A stretch of 41,357 nt of DNA from Lachnospiraceae bacterium (GCA_017443065.1 JAFSPF010000033.1:1-41357); one strand, 5' to 3'; counted from the first letter of the stretch, positions 22,728 through 32,427 are shown. Made by a program: numbers and translations. Notes: generated by a model from the letters alone, not told the origin.

Positions 22728-24500
22728 CTATGCTTCGCCTTTCTCTTCCAGAAAGGGCGCGGCAAGCCAGAGCGGCGCGCACATCACGATGCCGAAGACA
22801 TAGCGGAATTCCGAGGCGATCGGTGTGGAAACGAGGAGTACCAGAAAGAGCGCTGCGGCGGGCGCAAGCAGCGCGAGGTACCGGCGTTTGCTTCTTTGCG
22901 TCCACAGCAGGGCCGCCGTGATAAGCAGCATCCAGGCATAGGTGCCGCAGCTCCACAAAAGAGAAAGCAGCGGGATGCGGTAGGGAAGTCGCGTGACCAG
23001 CTCCCGGAGCTTTACAAAAAACGCACCGCGCAGGAGCGGCTGCCACTGCAGGCCGATACGGTTTTCGTAAATGCCCTCCGCCTCCGCGATGCCGTAGGTG
23101 AGATCGGGATAGAGCATCGCGCCGGTGAGATCACCGTATGCGCGAAGATAACTCCCCGGATAGCGCAGCCCCCACCGGAGATACAGGGAAAGAAACGCGC
23201 CCCTGTGTTCCTCCAGATATGTCTGGTCGCCGGTTCTGACCATGGCCTTCATCGTGTCCGCGTAATAAGGGTCATACCAGAGGGACACGTCGCGCTCCCC
23301 GAGGACTTCACGGACCAGCGCTTCGTCCTCCTCCGGCAGCGTGTTCCCTTCCGTTATCACACGCGCGATCTGCTGCACGGGCAGATTCAGTTTTTCGACC
23401 AGATCACTTTGCCCGATGCCGTATGCGCGCGGAATCAGCGTCAGGGCAATCAGAAGCACCGCCGCAACCGCCGCGAGTGCCGGCAGTACGCGGGGGATCT
23501 GCTTCCGGAAGGCGATTGCCGCAAGCACCAGAAGCGGCAGCACCGCAAGCGCCGCATTGGAGCGCAGGAGCATCGTCACGGTACAGAGTGCGGCAAAGCG
23601 CAGCAGCAAACGCGCGGATAAGGGCGTCCCCTCCCGGTATGCGCAGGCCATCTCGAACAGGCTCACCGACAGCAGCACCAGCGTCGCCGCAAAGGGGCCG
23701 TCCTTCCAGATGATGACGGAATACACATTCATGAACGGTGTCAAGGCGTAAAAAGCGAGCGCCGTGAGGCAGACCGTACGCCGCAGCCGCAGCTTCCGGA
23801 GAAAGCTCACGGCATACGCGCAGCAAAAGGACATATACAGCATCTGCGCAATCACATACAGGGCCGTGCCGCTCTGCACGCCGCCTCCGATGGTAAGAAA
23901 CAGGCGAAGCAGCAGTGTGTGATACACCGGATGCGCGTTGACAAGCGCCTCCACGTCGGCCGCCTGCTCCAGCTGGCTCACGGAATCCGGATTCGCAATG
24001 CCGGGAAAGCTGTACAAAAACCAGGGGAGCCGCACGATCACGCAGACAGCAAAGGAAACAAGCAAAGGATGCGCGTCAAACCACCGGAGGGCAGGGAAAC
24101 GCGCCTCTTTGTCACGCGATGCTGACAGCAGACCGCTTTCCGATACGCGGACGGAAAGCGCGGACAGATGCCGGAACAGATACAAAAGCAAAACGAAGAG
24201 ACCGCAGGCCGCGATCAGGAGCGTGATGATTTGAAAGACCGCACTCTCATATCCCCCCGTCATCTGCCGGTAACGCGCCAGCAGTGCCGACAGGGTGAGG
24301 ACCGCCGCAAGAACATATGCCGTCGCGCCGCGTTCCGCCGCAGGCGCCTTCCGGAACAGCAGATACAAAGCAATCGCAGCGGGAAGCAGGAAAATACTGC
24401 GGTACGAACTTCCGGACACAATCACCGCCGCCCAGAGCGAAATACCCGTCAGCAAGATGCACCTGATGCGTGAGGTCTCACGAAGCACGGGATCCGTCAT
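22728..24500 (-). CDS. DUF6020-like polytopic membrane protein
   Basis: This 590-residue integral membrane protein has about twelve hydrophobic helices and resembles the DUF6020 family, whose members look like GT-C glycosyltransferases. The recognisable segment is FLYSFPGIANPDSVSQLEQA followed by an HPVYHTLLL motif (about residues 190-235), with a large extracytoplasmic loop near residues 380-500. The donor and acceptor are unknown. The ATG at 24500 overlaps the trmH stop as ATGA, which fixes the start. A longer reading from 24626 has no ribosome binding site and would overlap trmH. It is the last gene of a pfkA-trmH unit. Confidence 0.78.
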   Translation of the reverse strand: MTDPVLRETSRIRCILLTGISLWAAVIVSGSSYRSIFLLPAAIALYLLFRKAPAAERGATAYVLAAVLTLSALLARYRQMTGGYESAVFQIITLLIAACGLFVLLLYLFRHLSALSVRVSESGLLSASRDKEARFPALRWFDAHPLLVSFAVCVIVRLPWFLYSFPGIANPDSVSQLEQAADVEALVNAHPVYHTLLLRLFLTIGGGVQSGTALYVIAQMLYMSFCCAYAVSFLRKLRLRRTVCLTALAFYALTPFMNVYSVIIWKDGPFAATLVLLSVSLFEMACAYREGTPLSARLLLRFAALCTVTMLLRSNAALAVLPLLVLAAIAFRKQIPRVLPALAAVAAVLLIALTLIPRAYGIGQSDLVEKLNLPVQQIARVITEGNTLPEEDEALVREVLGERDVSLWYDPYYADTMKAMVRTGDQTYLEEHRGAFLSLYLRWGLRYPGSYLRAYGDLTGAMLYPDLTYGIAEAEGIYENRIGLQWQPLLRGAFFVKLRELVTRLPYRIPLLSLLWSCGTYAWMLLITAALLWTQRSKRRYLALLAPAAALFLVLLVSTPIASEFRYVFGIVMCAPLWLAAPFLEEKGEA

Positions 24501-25339
24501 TGCGCGTTCCGCCTTCTCTGTCGCGCCGCTTCGAAGAGCAGGACGGAGGCGGCGACGGCCGCGTTTAAGGATTCGTTCTTTCCTTCCATGGGGATAAAGA
24601 TGCGTCCGTCGCAGGCTGCGGCGCATTCTGCGCGGATGCCCTTCGCCTCATTGCCGATCACAAAGGCGACGGGGCCTGCCGTGTAATCAATACTGTCGTA
24701 GGGGGCGGCCGTTTCGTCGAGCATGGCGGCATAGACCTTCATGCCCTGTGTTTCGCGGAGCGTGCGAATGTCCGCCGCAAGATCCTCCGCATACGCAAAG
24801 GTCAGGCGGAAGATGCTGCCCATTGTCGCGCGCACGACCTTCGGGCTGTAGGCGTCCGCGCAGTCCGCACTAAGGCGCATGAAGGATGCCCCGGCCGCTT
24901 CGGCTGATCGGAATATCGTTCCTAAATTACCGGAATCTTGTATGCTGTCCAGAAGGAGGGACGGCGCTGAGCTCCCGGATCCCTGGCGAACAAGCCGCTC
25001 AGCGGATGTCCCGCCTTCCCCGGCCGCGGCGGCATCCACGCCCTGCCGCACGACCGCCAGCAGTCCCTGCGGGCTCTCCACATCCGACATCTTGCGGAAG
25101 ACCTCATCGCTCACGATCTGTGTGACGGCTTCATGGCGCGCAAGAAAGGCCGCGGCCTCTCCTGCTGCCGCCGCCCGGTACGACTGACTGACATACAAAG
25201 ACACAAGCGCCTCCGCGGGAACCTCCCGCACAAGGCGCTCGCCCTCCGCGACAAAGACGCCGTCGCGGTCGCGTTCTTTTCTTTTTTTCTGATACGCGCA
25301 GACCTGCTTCACCTGCGCGTTATCCTTGCTTGTAATCAC
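24497..25339 (-). CDS. TrmH (SpoU) family RNA 2'-O-methyltransferase
   Basis: SpoU-family enzymes methylate ribose 2'-OH groups in rRNA or tRNA with SAM. The 280-residue protein has an N-terminal substrate-binding domain (KQVCAYQKKRKERDRDGVFV) and the SPOUT knot motifs LLLDSIQDSGNLGTIFRSAE, PVAFVIGNEAKGI and FIPMEGKNESLNAAVAASVL. A Gly/Ser-rich insertion separates the two domains. The start is a GTG overlapping the pfkA stop (GTGA). The exact RNA target cannot be told from sequence. Confidence 0.93.
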   Translation of the reverse strand: MITSKDNAQVKQVCAYQKKRKERDRDGVFVAEGERLVREVPAEALVSLYVSQSYRAAAAGEAAAFLARHEAVTQIVSDEVFRKMSDVESPQGLLAVVRQGVDAAAAGEGGTSAERLVRQGSGSSAPSLLLDSIQDSGNLGTIFRSAEAAGASFMRLSADCADAYSPKVVRATMGSIFRLTFAYAEDLAADIRTLRETQGMKVYAAMLDETAAPYDSIDYTAGPVAFVIGNEAKGIRAECAAACDGRIFIPMEGKNESLNAAVAASVLLFEAARQRRRNAQ

Positions 25340-26328
25340 TGAATGGCCTTGGAAACCTCATACTGATAATCACTGATCGCCTTCTGCATCGCCAGCGCCT
25401 CCTCGATATCATCATCGATAAACTCACCGTTGCGGTAGCAGACGACACGGTTGCTCTTGCCCTCCGTCAGGATGTCCGCCGCATAGGCGCCCATCGTCGT
25501 GGCATAGACGCGGTCCTTGCAGGTGGGGTTGCCGCCGCGCTGCAGGTAGCCTAAGATCGTCGCGCGGGTCTCGATGCCCGTCGCCGCCTCGATGCGCCTC
25601 GCCATGGAGGTGGAGTGGCCGATGCCCTCCGCGTTGATGATGAGGTGATGCGTCTTGCCGAGCTTGCGGTTGTCAATGATGTTGTTGATGATGCGCTGCT
25701 CGTTGAAATCATATTTTTCCGGAAGCAGGATATCGTCCGCGCCGGTCGCAATGCCGCACCAGAGCGCGATATAACCGGCGTGCCGTCCCATCACCTCGAT
25801 CACGGAGCATCGCTCGTGTGAGGTGGAGGTGTCACGGACCTTGTCGATCGCCTCCATCGCGGTGTTGATGGCCGTGTCAAAGCCGATCGTGTACTCCGTG
25901 CAGGAGATGTCCAGATCGATCGTGCCGGGCACGCCCACGGTATTGATGCCGTGCCTTGCAAGCGACTGTGCACCGCGGTAAGACCCGTCCCCGCCGATCA
26001 CGACAACACCGTCGATCCCGTGCTTTTTGCAGATTTCCACACCGCGCTTCACGCCCTCTTCTTCCATGAATTCCAGGCATCTGGCCGTGCCCAGGATCGT
26101 GCCGCCGCGCCCGATCGTATCGGAGACGCTGTGGTTATCCATCTCGATGATTTCCTCGTCCAGCAGTCCCTGATAGCCTTTTTTGATGCCCTTCACCGTG
26201 AGGCCGTTCGAGATGGCCCTGCGCACCACGGCGCGGATCGCGGCATTCATGCCCGGCGCGTCACCTCCGCTCGTCAATACGCCGATGGTTTTGATCTGTT
26301 TTTTTGCTTTTTCCGCTTTTGCTGCCAT
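25336..26328 (-). CDS. pfkA: ATP-dependent 6-phosphofructokinase
   Basis: PfkA phosphorylates fructose 6-phosphate in the committed step of glycolysis. The 330-residue enzyme has the ATP-site LTSGGDAPGMNAAIRAVV, and GGDGSYRGA with Gly (not Asp) at the position that separates ATP from PPi enzymes. The fructose-6-phosphate site is VEVMGRHAGY-like, and the catalytic loop GTIDLDI keeps both catalytic Asp residues. The usual Asn between them (TIDND) is Leu here, which is mildly unusual. A Lys/Ala-rich extension of ~12 residues precedes the fold. It is followed by trmH with a GTGA overlap. Confidence 0.95.
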   Translation of the reverse strand: MAAKAEKAKKQIKTIGVLTSGGDAPGMNAAIRAVVRRAISNGLTVKGIKKGYQGLLDEEIIEMDNHSVSDTIGRGGTILGTARCLEFMEEEGVKRGVEICKKHGIDGVVVIGGDGSYRGAQSLARHGINTVGVPGTIDLDISCTEYTIGFDTAINTAMEAIDKVRDTSTSHERCSVIEVMGRHAGYIALWCGIATGADDILLPEKYDFNEQRIINNIIDNRKLGKTHHLIINAEGIGHSTSMARRIEAATGIETRATILGYLQRGGNPTCKDRVYATTMGAYAADILTEGKSNRVVCYRNGEFIDDDIEEALAMQKAISDYQYEVSKAIQ

Positions 26329-26389
26329 AGTTTACTCTTTATCTTCCTTTTCGGTTGATACTTCTCATCTCCGGTTCCTTTTCCTTATT

Positions 26390-26418
26390 ATTTTAGTCAA
26401 TATTCCGCATTCATGCAA
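26390..26418 (-). promoter_or_regulatory. Promoter of the pfkA operon
   Basis: On the minus strand TTGCAT (26413-26418), a 17-bp spacer and TAAAAT (26390-26395) form a good sigma-A promoter. The leader to pfkA is about 60 nt. Confidence 0.65.
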
Positions 26419-26425
26419 GCAAATG

Positions 26426-26434
26426 TGATAGAAT
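26426..26434 (+). promoter_or_regulatory. Extended -10 promoter of dnaE
   Basis: TGA-TAGAAT is an extended -10 box, with a GGAAAGG ribosome binding site and the dnaE ATG 23 nt beyond it. It lies back-to-back with the pfkA promoter, with the two core regions almost touching. Confidence 0.6.
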
Positions 26435-26457
26435 AACAAAAACGGAAAGGATACCCC

Positions 26458-29400
26458 ATGGCATTTGCACACTTACACTGTCACACGGAGTACAGCCTCT
26501 TAGACGGTTCCAATAAAATCAAGGAGTTCCGCCACTTAAAGGAACTCGGGCAGACGGCCGGCGCGATCACGGATCACGGCGTCATGTTCGGCGCGGTGGA
26601 TTTTTACAAGGAGGCGAAGGCCAACGGCATCCATCCGGTCTTAGGCTGTGAGGTCTATGTCGCGCCGGAATCGCGCTTCAAAAAGATTGCGCCGACGGGG
26701 CAGGACGAGCGCCGCTATTATCATCTTGTCCTCCTTGCGGAGAACAACAAGGGCTATGAAAACCTCACACACATCGTCAGCCGCGGCTTCACGGAGGGGT
26801 ATTACTACAAGCCCCGCGTGGACATGGAGATTCTGCGCGAATATCATGAGGGTCTGATCTGCCTCTCCGCCTGCCTGGCCGGAGAAATCCCCTCCGCCAT
26901 CCTGCGCGGCGACATGGCGGAAGCAAGGGCCGCGGCCGCGCGCTACATCGACTGCTTCGGCCATGACAATTTCTTCTTCGAATTACAGGACCACGGCATC
27001 CCGCAGCAGCGGCAGGTGAACCAGGCCCTGCTGACGCTCTCCGCGGAATTCGACATCCCGCTCGTCGCGACGAACGACTGTCATTACACCTACGCGGACG
27101 ATGCGGAGGCGCATGACCATCTCCTCTGCATCCAGACCGGCAAGAAGGTTTCGGACGCGGACCGCATGCGCTACGAGGGCGGCCAGTTTTACATCAAGAG
27201 CGAGGAGGAAATGCGCGCGCTCTTTCCCTTTGCGCCGGAGGCAATCGACAACACGCAGAAGATCGCGGAGCGCTGCCGGGTCGAGATCGAATTCGGCCAT
27301 ACCAAACTCCCGCATTTCGATGTGCCGGAGGGCTATGACTCCCCCTCCTGGCTGCGCAAGCTCTGCGAGGACGGCTTACGGGAACGTTACCCGGAAGACG
27401 ACGGCACGGCCAGAAAGCGAATGGAATATGAACTCGGCGTCATCGAGCAGATGGGCTATGTGGATTACTTCCTGATCGTTTCGGATTACGTGCGCTGGGC
27501 GATCTCGCAGGGGATTGCGGTCGGCCCCGGCCGCGGCTCCGGCGTCGGAAGCATCGTCACCTACTGCATCCACATCACGAACGTGGATCCCTTAAAATAC
27601 GATCTCCTCTTTGAACGCCTCTTAAATCCCGAGCGCGTCTCCATGCCGGATATCGATATTGACTTTGAGGACAGCCGCCGCCAGGAGGTGATTGATTACG
27701 TCACGAAAAAATACGGCGCGGACCATGTCGTGCAGATCATCACCTTCGGAACGCTGCAGGCGAAGGGCGTCATCCGCGACGTGGCGCGCGTGATGGATTT
27801 GCCCTACAGCTTCGGTGACGAGATCGCGAAGATGATTCCGAATGAATTAAAGATCACGCTCGACCGCGCCCTGGAGATGAATCCGGAGCTGCGCGCGCGG
27901 TACGAAAGCGACGATGTCGTGCATCATCTGATCGACATGTCGAAGCGTCTGGAGGGACTGCCCAGACATTCCTCCACACACGCGGCCGGCGTCGTGATCT
28001 GCTCCGAGCCCGCGGAGAACCTGGTGCCGCTCGCGCGCGGCACGGATGAGGCGATCGTCACGCAGTTCCCCGCGCCCACGCTGGAATCTCTGGGGCTTTT
28101 GAAAATGGACTTCCTCGGACTTCGCACGCTCACCGTGGTCAAGGACGCCGCGGCGGACGCCAACCGCCTGCTGGGCTTAAGGGAGGGCGACGAAGGCTTC
28201 ATTGACATGGACGCGATTGACCTCAACGACAAGGAAACGCTGAAAATGATCGGCACGGGAAAGACGGACGGCGTCTTCCAGCTGGAAAGCGGCGGCATGC
28301 AGTCCTTCATGAAGGAGCTGAAGCCGGATTCCTTTGAGGACATCATCGCCGGCATCGCCCTCTACCGCCCCGGCCCCATGAAATTCATCCCGCAGTATGT
28401 GCGCGGCAAATATCATCCGGAGGAGGTGACCTACCTCACGCCGGAGCTGGAGCCGATCCTAAAGCCCACGCGCGGCTGCATCGTGTATCAGGAACAGGTC
28501 ATGCAGATCGTGCAGCAGCTCGGCGGTTATTCCATGGGACGCGCGGATGAGGTGCGCCGCGCCATGAGCAAAAAGAAGCACGATGTCATGGAAAAGGAGC
28601 GTACCGCCTTTGTTTACGGGGATAAGGAAGCAAACGTTCCCGGCTGCATCGCGCGCGGGATTCCGGAGCAGACCGCCTCCGCCATCTACGATTCCATGAT
28701 GGACTTTGCGGATTACGGCTTCAACAAATCGCACTCCGCCAGCTACGCCATCCTCTCCCTGCAGACGGCCTGGCTGAAATGCCATTATCCCGTAGAGTTT
28801 GAGGCCGCACTTTTAACAAGCGTCATCGACATGCCGGGCAAGCTTGTGCATTATCTTGCGGACGCCTCCGCGATGGGCATCGATATCCTGCCGCCGGATG
28901 TGAACGAAAGCGGCTCCGGCTTTACGGTCGTGCAGACGCCGGAGGGCGAAAAGGTGATCCGCTATGCCCTGACCGCGATCAAGGGCGTGGGCTTCAACGT
29001 CGTGGAAGCAATCGCGGAGGAACGCGAGGCGCACGGCGATTTCCGTGACATCAACGATTTCCTGACGCGCATGAGCGACGCGCATAAGGAGGCCTGCAAC
29101 AAGCGCAACATCGAGAGCCTCATCAAGGCCGGCGCCTTTGATTCCTTTGAGGGCACGCGCAAACAGCTCCTCTACGTTTACGCGCAGATTCTGGAACAGC
29201 TGCAGGCGGGCAAAAGCGGCGTCGCCGGACAGATGTCCTTATTTGATTTTGCACCGGAGGAAACGAAGCAGCAGTTTCAGATTCAGCTGCCGGAGGTCGG
29301 CGAGTTTGAAAAGGATATCCTGCTGGAATACGAAAAGGAAGTCCTCGGCGTTTACTTAAGCGGTCACCCCTTGGAGGAGGACCAGGCGCTCATCAAAAAG

Positions 29401-29952
29401 CACGCGACCGCGACCGCGCTGGACTTCATGATCGATGAGGAAAGCGGCGTCCCCGCGGTGACGGACGGCGGACACGTCACTCTCGGCGGCATGATCGCGG
29501 AGCGGCGCACGAAGTACACGAAGAACGACAAGGTCATGGCCTTTTTGCAGCTGGAGGATATGACGGGCATTGTCGAGGTCATCGTCTTCCCGAAAACCTA
29601 TGATGAATACGCGGCCTATCTTGCGGACGACGCAAAGGTCTTTATCCGCGGGCGCGTTTCCCTCGAAGAGGAAAAGGACGCCAAGCTCATCGCGGAAAAG
29701 ATCACGCCCTTTGCGGAAATGCCGAAGACCGTCTGGCTGCGTTTTGAAAACATGGCCGACTGGAAAGAAAAAGAAAACGCTCTTTACGAGCTGATTCGCT
29801 TACATCCCGGCAACGATGCCGTGACCGTCATGCTCGCGGACACAAAGCAGGTCAAGAAGCTTCCCGCAACCTACGGCGTCAGCGCCTCCGCACCCGAAGC
29901 GCTCGATGCCCTGCGCGCACGCTTCGGCGAAGAAAACGTAATCGTCCGCTGA
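26458..29952 (+). CDS. dnaE: DNA polymerase III alpha subunit
   Basis: DnaE is a replicative C-family DNA polymerase; in Firmicutes it works beside PolC. The 1164-residue protein has the N-terminal PHP domain (AFAHLHCHTEYSLLDGSNKI, ITDHGVMFG), the polymerase core with SVGPGRGSGVGS-type GPGRGSGVGSIVTYC and the catalytic PDIDIDFEDSRR, then LLKMDFLGLRTLTVV. The fingers and helix-hairpin-helix region follow (AIKGVGFNVVEAIAEER), then an OB-fold (VTLGGMIAERRTKYTKNDKV) and a small C-terminal domain. Length and order are typical of DnaE1. It has no exonuclease insertion, so it is not PolC. Confidence 0.97.
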   Translation: MAFAHLHCHTEYSLLDGSNKIKEFRHLKELGQTAGAITDHGVMFGAVDFYKEAKANGIHPVLGCEVYVAPESRFKKIAPTGQDERRYYHLVLLAENNKGYENLTHIVSRGFTEGYYYKPRVDMEILREYHEGLICLSACLAGEIPSAILRGDMAEARAAAARYIDCFGHDNFFFELQDHGIPQQRQVNQALLTLSAEFDIPLVATNDCHYTYADDAEAHDHLLCIQTGKKVSDADRMRYEGGQFYIKSEEEMRALFPFAPEAIDNTQKIAERCRVEIEFGHTKLPHFDVPEGYDSPSWLRKLCEDGLRERYPEDDGTARKRMEYELGVIEQMGYVDYFLIVSDYVRWAISQGIAVGPGRGSGVGSIVTYCIHITNVDPLKYDLLFERLLNPERVSMPDIDIDFEDSRRQEVIDYVTKKYGADHVVQIITFGTLQAKGVIRDVARVMDLPYSFGDEIAKMIPNELKITLDRALEMNPELRARYESDDVVHHLIDMSKRLEGLPRHSSTHAAGVVICSEPAENLVPLARGTDEAIVTQFPAPTLESLGLLKMDFLGLRTLTVVKDAAADANRLLGLREGDEGFIDMDAIDLNDKETLKMIGTGKTDGVFQLESGGMQSFMKELKPDSFEDIIAGIALYRPGPMKFIPQYVRGKYHPEEVTYLTPELEPILKPTRGCIVYQEQVMQIVQQLGGYSMGRADEVRRAMSKKKHDVMEKERTAFVYGDKEANVPGCIARGIPEQTASAIYDSMMDFADYGFNKSHSASYAILSLQTAWLKCHYPVEFEAALLTSVIDMPGKLVHYLADASAMGIDILPPDVNESGSGFTVVQTPEGEKVIRYALTAIKGVGFNVVEAIAEEREAHGDFRDINDFLTRMSDAHKEACNKRNIESLIKAGAFDSFEGTRKQLLYVYAQILEQLQAGKSGVAGQMSLFDFAPEETKQQFQIQLPEVGEFEKDILLEYEKEVLGVYLSGHPLEEDQALIKKHATATALDFMIDEESGVPAVTDGGHVTLGGMIAERRTKYTKNDKVMAFLQLEDMTGIVEVIVFPKTYDEYAAYLADDAKVFIRGRVSLEEEKDAKLIAEKITPFAEMPKTVWLRFENMADWKEKENALYELIRLHPGNDAVTVMLADTKQVKKLPATYGVSASAPEALDALRARFGEENVIVR

Positions 29953-29991
29953 CATCTCCCCCTGTCGCTGGCTCCCCTCTGTCCCGCAGGT

Positions 29992-30687
29992 TCAGCCCTT
30001 GAGTCTGCTCAGGTACTCCCGCCGGACGGGTCTTTTCCAGGTCAGGCGCAACAGCAGGAGCAGCAACAGTGTCATGGGAACGGACAGCACCGCCACGATC
30101 GCAATCGTGATCCCCGGCGTGACAAAGGAAAACATATCCGCGAACCGTCCCATTGCCAGCCATACGGTCAGGCTCTCACCCCCGCTCACAAAGAGCGTAA
30201 AGCAGAATATCATGACAAAGATCGTCGCAGCCAGAAACACCAGGCTGAGGATGCGGTTGAATTTGGCGCTGAGTACGGTGAGTGACATCCCGTAGACAGA
30301 AAAGAAGCAATACAGTCCCATCAGCACGATGGCATTTGCACCGCTGAGATCCGTCTGGAGTCCGGTTCCGTACGAAAAGAGGATCACGAGACACCAGCAC
30401 AGCACCAGGCTGATAAAGTAAACGAGGGGCACGACGCGGAAGGCAATCCGGCGGCGAAGGGCGGAAGCTGTCATCAGATCCGCGTAGTCCATACGCAGCA
30501 GCAGTCCGTAAAAGGTCGAGCCGTAAATCGCCATAAACAGGATCTGCATCGACAGGTCCAGTCCGTTTCCGTTTCTGCGCAGCGTGACGAGGGCGAGCAG
30601 GGTAAGAACAAAAATCATCAGAAGCTGCTGCTTTGCCTGATAAAGATCCGGTAACATCGCAAAGGCTTTTTTCACATCAGCAATCAT
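29992..30687 (-). CDS. ABC-2 type transporter permease-like membrane protein
   Basis: This 231-residue protein has six predicted membrane helices (for example LLMIFVLTLLALVTLRRNG, VVPLVYFISLVLCWCLVILF, ITIAIVAVLSVPMTLLLLLL) and a basic C-terminus. It has no catalytic motif. It overlaps the preceding membrane gene by 11 bp and is the last gene of the GntR-ABC operon. Its size and place fit the small permeases of YtrA-type export systems. It converges on dnaE with only 39 bp between them and no clear terminator. Confidence 0.75.
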   Translation of the reverse strand: MIADVKKAFAMLPDLYQAKQQLLMIFVLTLLALVTLRRNGNGLDLSMQILFMAIYGSTFYGLLLRMDYADLMTASALRRRIAFRVVPLVYFISLVLCWCLVILFSYGTGLQTDLSGANAIVLMGLYCFFSVYGMSLTVLSAKFNRILSLVFLAATIFVMIFCFTLFVSGGESLTVWLAMGRFADMFSFVTPGITIAIVAVLSVPMTLLLLLLLRLTWKRPVRREYLSRLKG

Positions 30688-31360
30688 GGTATTCTTCTCC
30701 TTTTTTCTTCACGGACTGTCTCACCATCCAGACGCCGAGCAACAAACCCGACAACAGGCAAAATACGCTCAGGGGTAACAATGCGGTTTCCTGTAAAAGC
30801 GCCGACTCATTCATCATCAGCAGTGTGGCTACCATTCCCATGACGAGGATGCAGGTCACGGCAATCCCGATCTGCGCTTCGAACTTCAGCAACCGTCCCA
30901 TACAGATGCCCGTCTGTGATATCATCCACGCAAAGGCGGAAAACTGCAGCCATGAGAGAATCATCCCCTGCGGACTGCGGCGCAGCAGCAGAACCGACAG
31001 CAACGCACCGAGGCCGACAGCAAGGAACACTGTCAGCAGGCGGATCATCTGGTCGCCGATCAGCGCATCGCGATACACCGCCGTCCCGCGTTCGGAGCAC
31101 TTCAGATAATCAATGCGTGATTCTCCCTTACGCATGCTGCCGCCGAAGATCCTGCCGTCCGCCACAGCCGCGTAGATTGCGAGGAAACCGGAGATATAGG
31201 CCATGCTGAAGAAATGCGCATTCTGCATCGCCTCCGCACTCTCCCGCAGCACCAGCATCAGGCAAAGACTGAGCAACACGCCGAGCGCCGGAATCAGCAG
31301 GTGCAGCACCAGGCGGTGCGGGAAGGGGGTGAAAATGTTGTAGCTTTTGATGTATTTCAT
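30677..31360 (-). CDS. ABC-2 type transporter permease-like membrane protein
   Basis: This 227-residue protein has six predicted membrane helices (LVLHLLIPALGVLLSLCLML, FSMAYISGFLAIYAAVADGR, LLPLSVFCLLSGLLLGVWMV). The ATG at 31360 follows AAGGACAAACCC and comes 14 bp after the ATPase stop. Upstream codons in the same frame belong to the ATPase gene's region and give a non-natural N-terminus. It likely pairs with the next permease as a heterodimeric channel. Confidence 0.78.
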   Translation of the reverse strand: MKYIKSYNIFTPFPHRLVLHLLIPALGVLLSLCLMLVLRESAEAMQNAHFFSMAYISGFLAIYAAVADGRIFGGSMRKGESRIDYLKCSERGTAVYRDALIGDQMIRLLTVFLAVGLGALLSVLLLRRSPQGMILSWLQFSAFAWMISQTGICMGRLLKFEAQIGIAVTCILVMGMVATLLMMNESALLQETALLPLSVFCLLSGLLLGVWMVRQSVKKKGEEYHDC

Positions 31361-31374
31361 GGGTTTGTCCTTTT

Positions 31375-32280
31375 TTACGCTGCCGGTCTGCCGTGCTTCT
31401 TCATCACCGCCACGCTGATCTGCGTCAGCGTCGGTGTCTCCAGGCTCACGTTCATGCCGGCCAGGCGGTCGACATCCGCGGCGAGGCACATGCCCTCATA
31501 GCCGTAGCTGCCCGTGCCGGAAAAGCTATAGAGAATTCCTTTTGCGGCCTCCGCCGAATCCGGCTCGCCCTTCACGAGCACGTATTTTTCTTTTAAGTCT
31601 TCCACGAAGCCCTCCTCCACGATCTTCCCGTGCGCCAGAATGATCGCATAGTCCGTCACGCTCTCCATGTCCGCGATGTTGTGCGTGGAGAAGAAGACGG
31701 AGCGGGGACGGCTCTCCTCGCCTCCTGCCAGGTATTCGCGCAGGATGTTGTTCAGTTCGTCACGCATCACGGGGTCCAGCGGCGAGGCGGGCTCGTCCAG
31801 AATCAGCAGCTCCGTGTCTCTGGCGAGCACCCCTGCCAGCATCAGCTTCATGCGGTTGCCGTCGGAGAGCTTGGAGACCGGCTTGCCGTCCTTGCGGAAG
31901 CCGTCCGTGTCGATCGACATCCTTTTGCACCAGTCCTCAAAGCGGTCCGCGTGAAAGTTGTCAAAGAGCAGCTCCGACACCTTCCGGATCTGCCTTGTGT
32001 TCCAGCCCGGCAGATAATAATGTCCCGGTCCCGTATAGCCGATGCGCTCCCTGGTATTGCCCTTGTCGATATCCGTCGTCCCGCAGAACCAGTTGATCCC
32101 GCCCTTCGCGTCCAGGCGGATGCCGGCGAGGATATTGAGGAGCGTCGTCTTACCCGCGCCGTTCTCGCCGATCAGCGCCGTCGCAAACCCCTGCGGAATC
32201 CGCAGCTCGCCGACGTTCAGCTCAAAGCGGCCGAGCTTCTTATACAAATTGTGCGCTTCTACAACACGCTTGATTTCCAT
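31375..32280 (-). CDS. ABC transporter ATP-binding protein (YtrB-like)
   Basis: ATPase of a GntR-controlled ABC exporter, about 301 residues. Walker A is GENGAGKTT, the signature is LSDGNRMKLMLAGVLA (a variant of LSGGQ typical of this group) and Walker B is LLILDEPASPLDP, followed by FFSTHNIADMESV with the switch His. The C-terminal ~80 residues form an accessory domain (VLVKGEPDSAEAAKGILYSF). I take the ATG at 32280 because GGAGGAAAGGAAT precedes it. A longer frame runs through a palindromic element and is not likely to be translated. Bacillus YtrA-type operons respond to cell-wall antibiotics; the substrate here is unknown. Confidence 0.88.
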   Translation of the reverse strand: MEIKRVVEAHNLYKKLGRFELNVGELRIPQGFATALIGENGAGKTTLLNILAGIRLDAKGGINWFCGTTDIDKGNTRERIGYTGPGHYYLPGWNTRQIRKVSELLFDNFHADRFEDWCKRMSIDTDGFRKDGKPVSKLSDGNRMKLMLAGVLARDTELLILDEPASPLDPVMRDELNNILREYLAGGEESRPRSVFFSTHNIADMESVTDYAIILAHGKIVEEGFVEDLKEKYVLVKGEPDSAEAAKGILYSFSGTGSYGYEGMCLAADVDRLAGMNVSLETPTLTQISVAVMKKHGRPAA

Positions 32281-32323
32281 ATTCCTTTCCTCCTGCTGTG
32301 TCAGTTGTACATTCGCCGCGCCC

Positions 32324-32427
32324 GGTGACTGCATATTTCCGCTGAGCGGCTTGTGCGCCATGGAGCCGAGACTACAGGCTCGGCGGAATGTCCGGCGCAA
32401 TAGAGCGAAGCGGACATATCAGTCACC
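32324..32427. repeat. Nested palindromic element between gntR and the ABC ATPase
   Basis: Outer arms 32324-32343 and 32409-32427 (GGTGACTG near each end, TCCGCT inside) pair over about 18 bp with one bulge and one mismatch. Inside, TGCGCC (32354-32359) pairs with GGCGCA (32394-32399) and GCCGAG pairs with CTCGGC around ACTACAGG. Transcribed from the gntR promoter it would form one long branched or stacked hairpin ahead of the ATPase gene. It could be a dispersed palindromic repeat or a leader RNA structure. Confidence 0.7.

Noticed and set aside
32281-32400. N-terminal extension of the ABC ATPase through the palindromic element
   Set aside because: The extension is compositionally odd, lacks a ribosome binding site and would bypass the strong GGAGGAAAGG site before the ATG at 32280.
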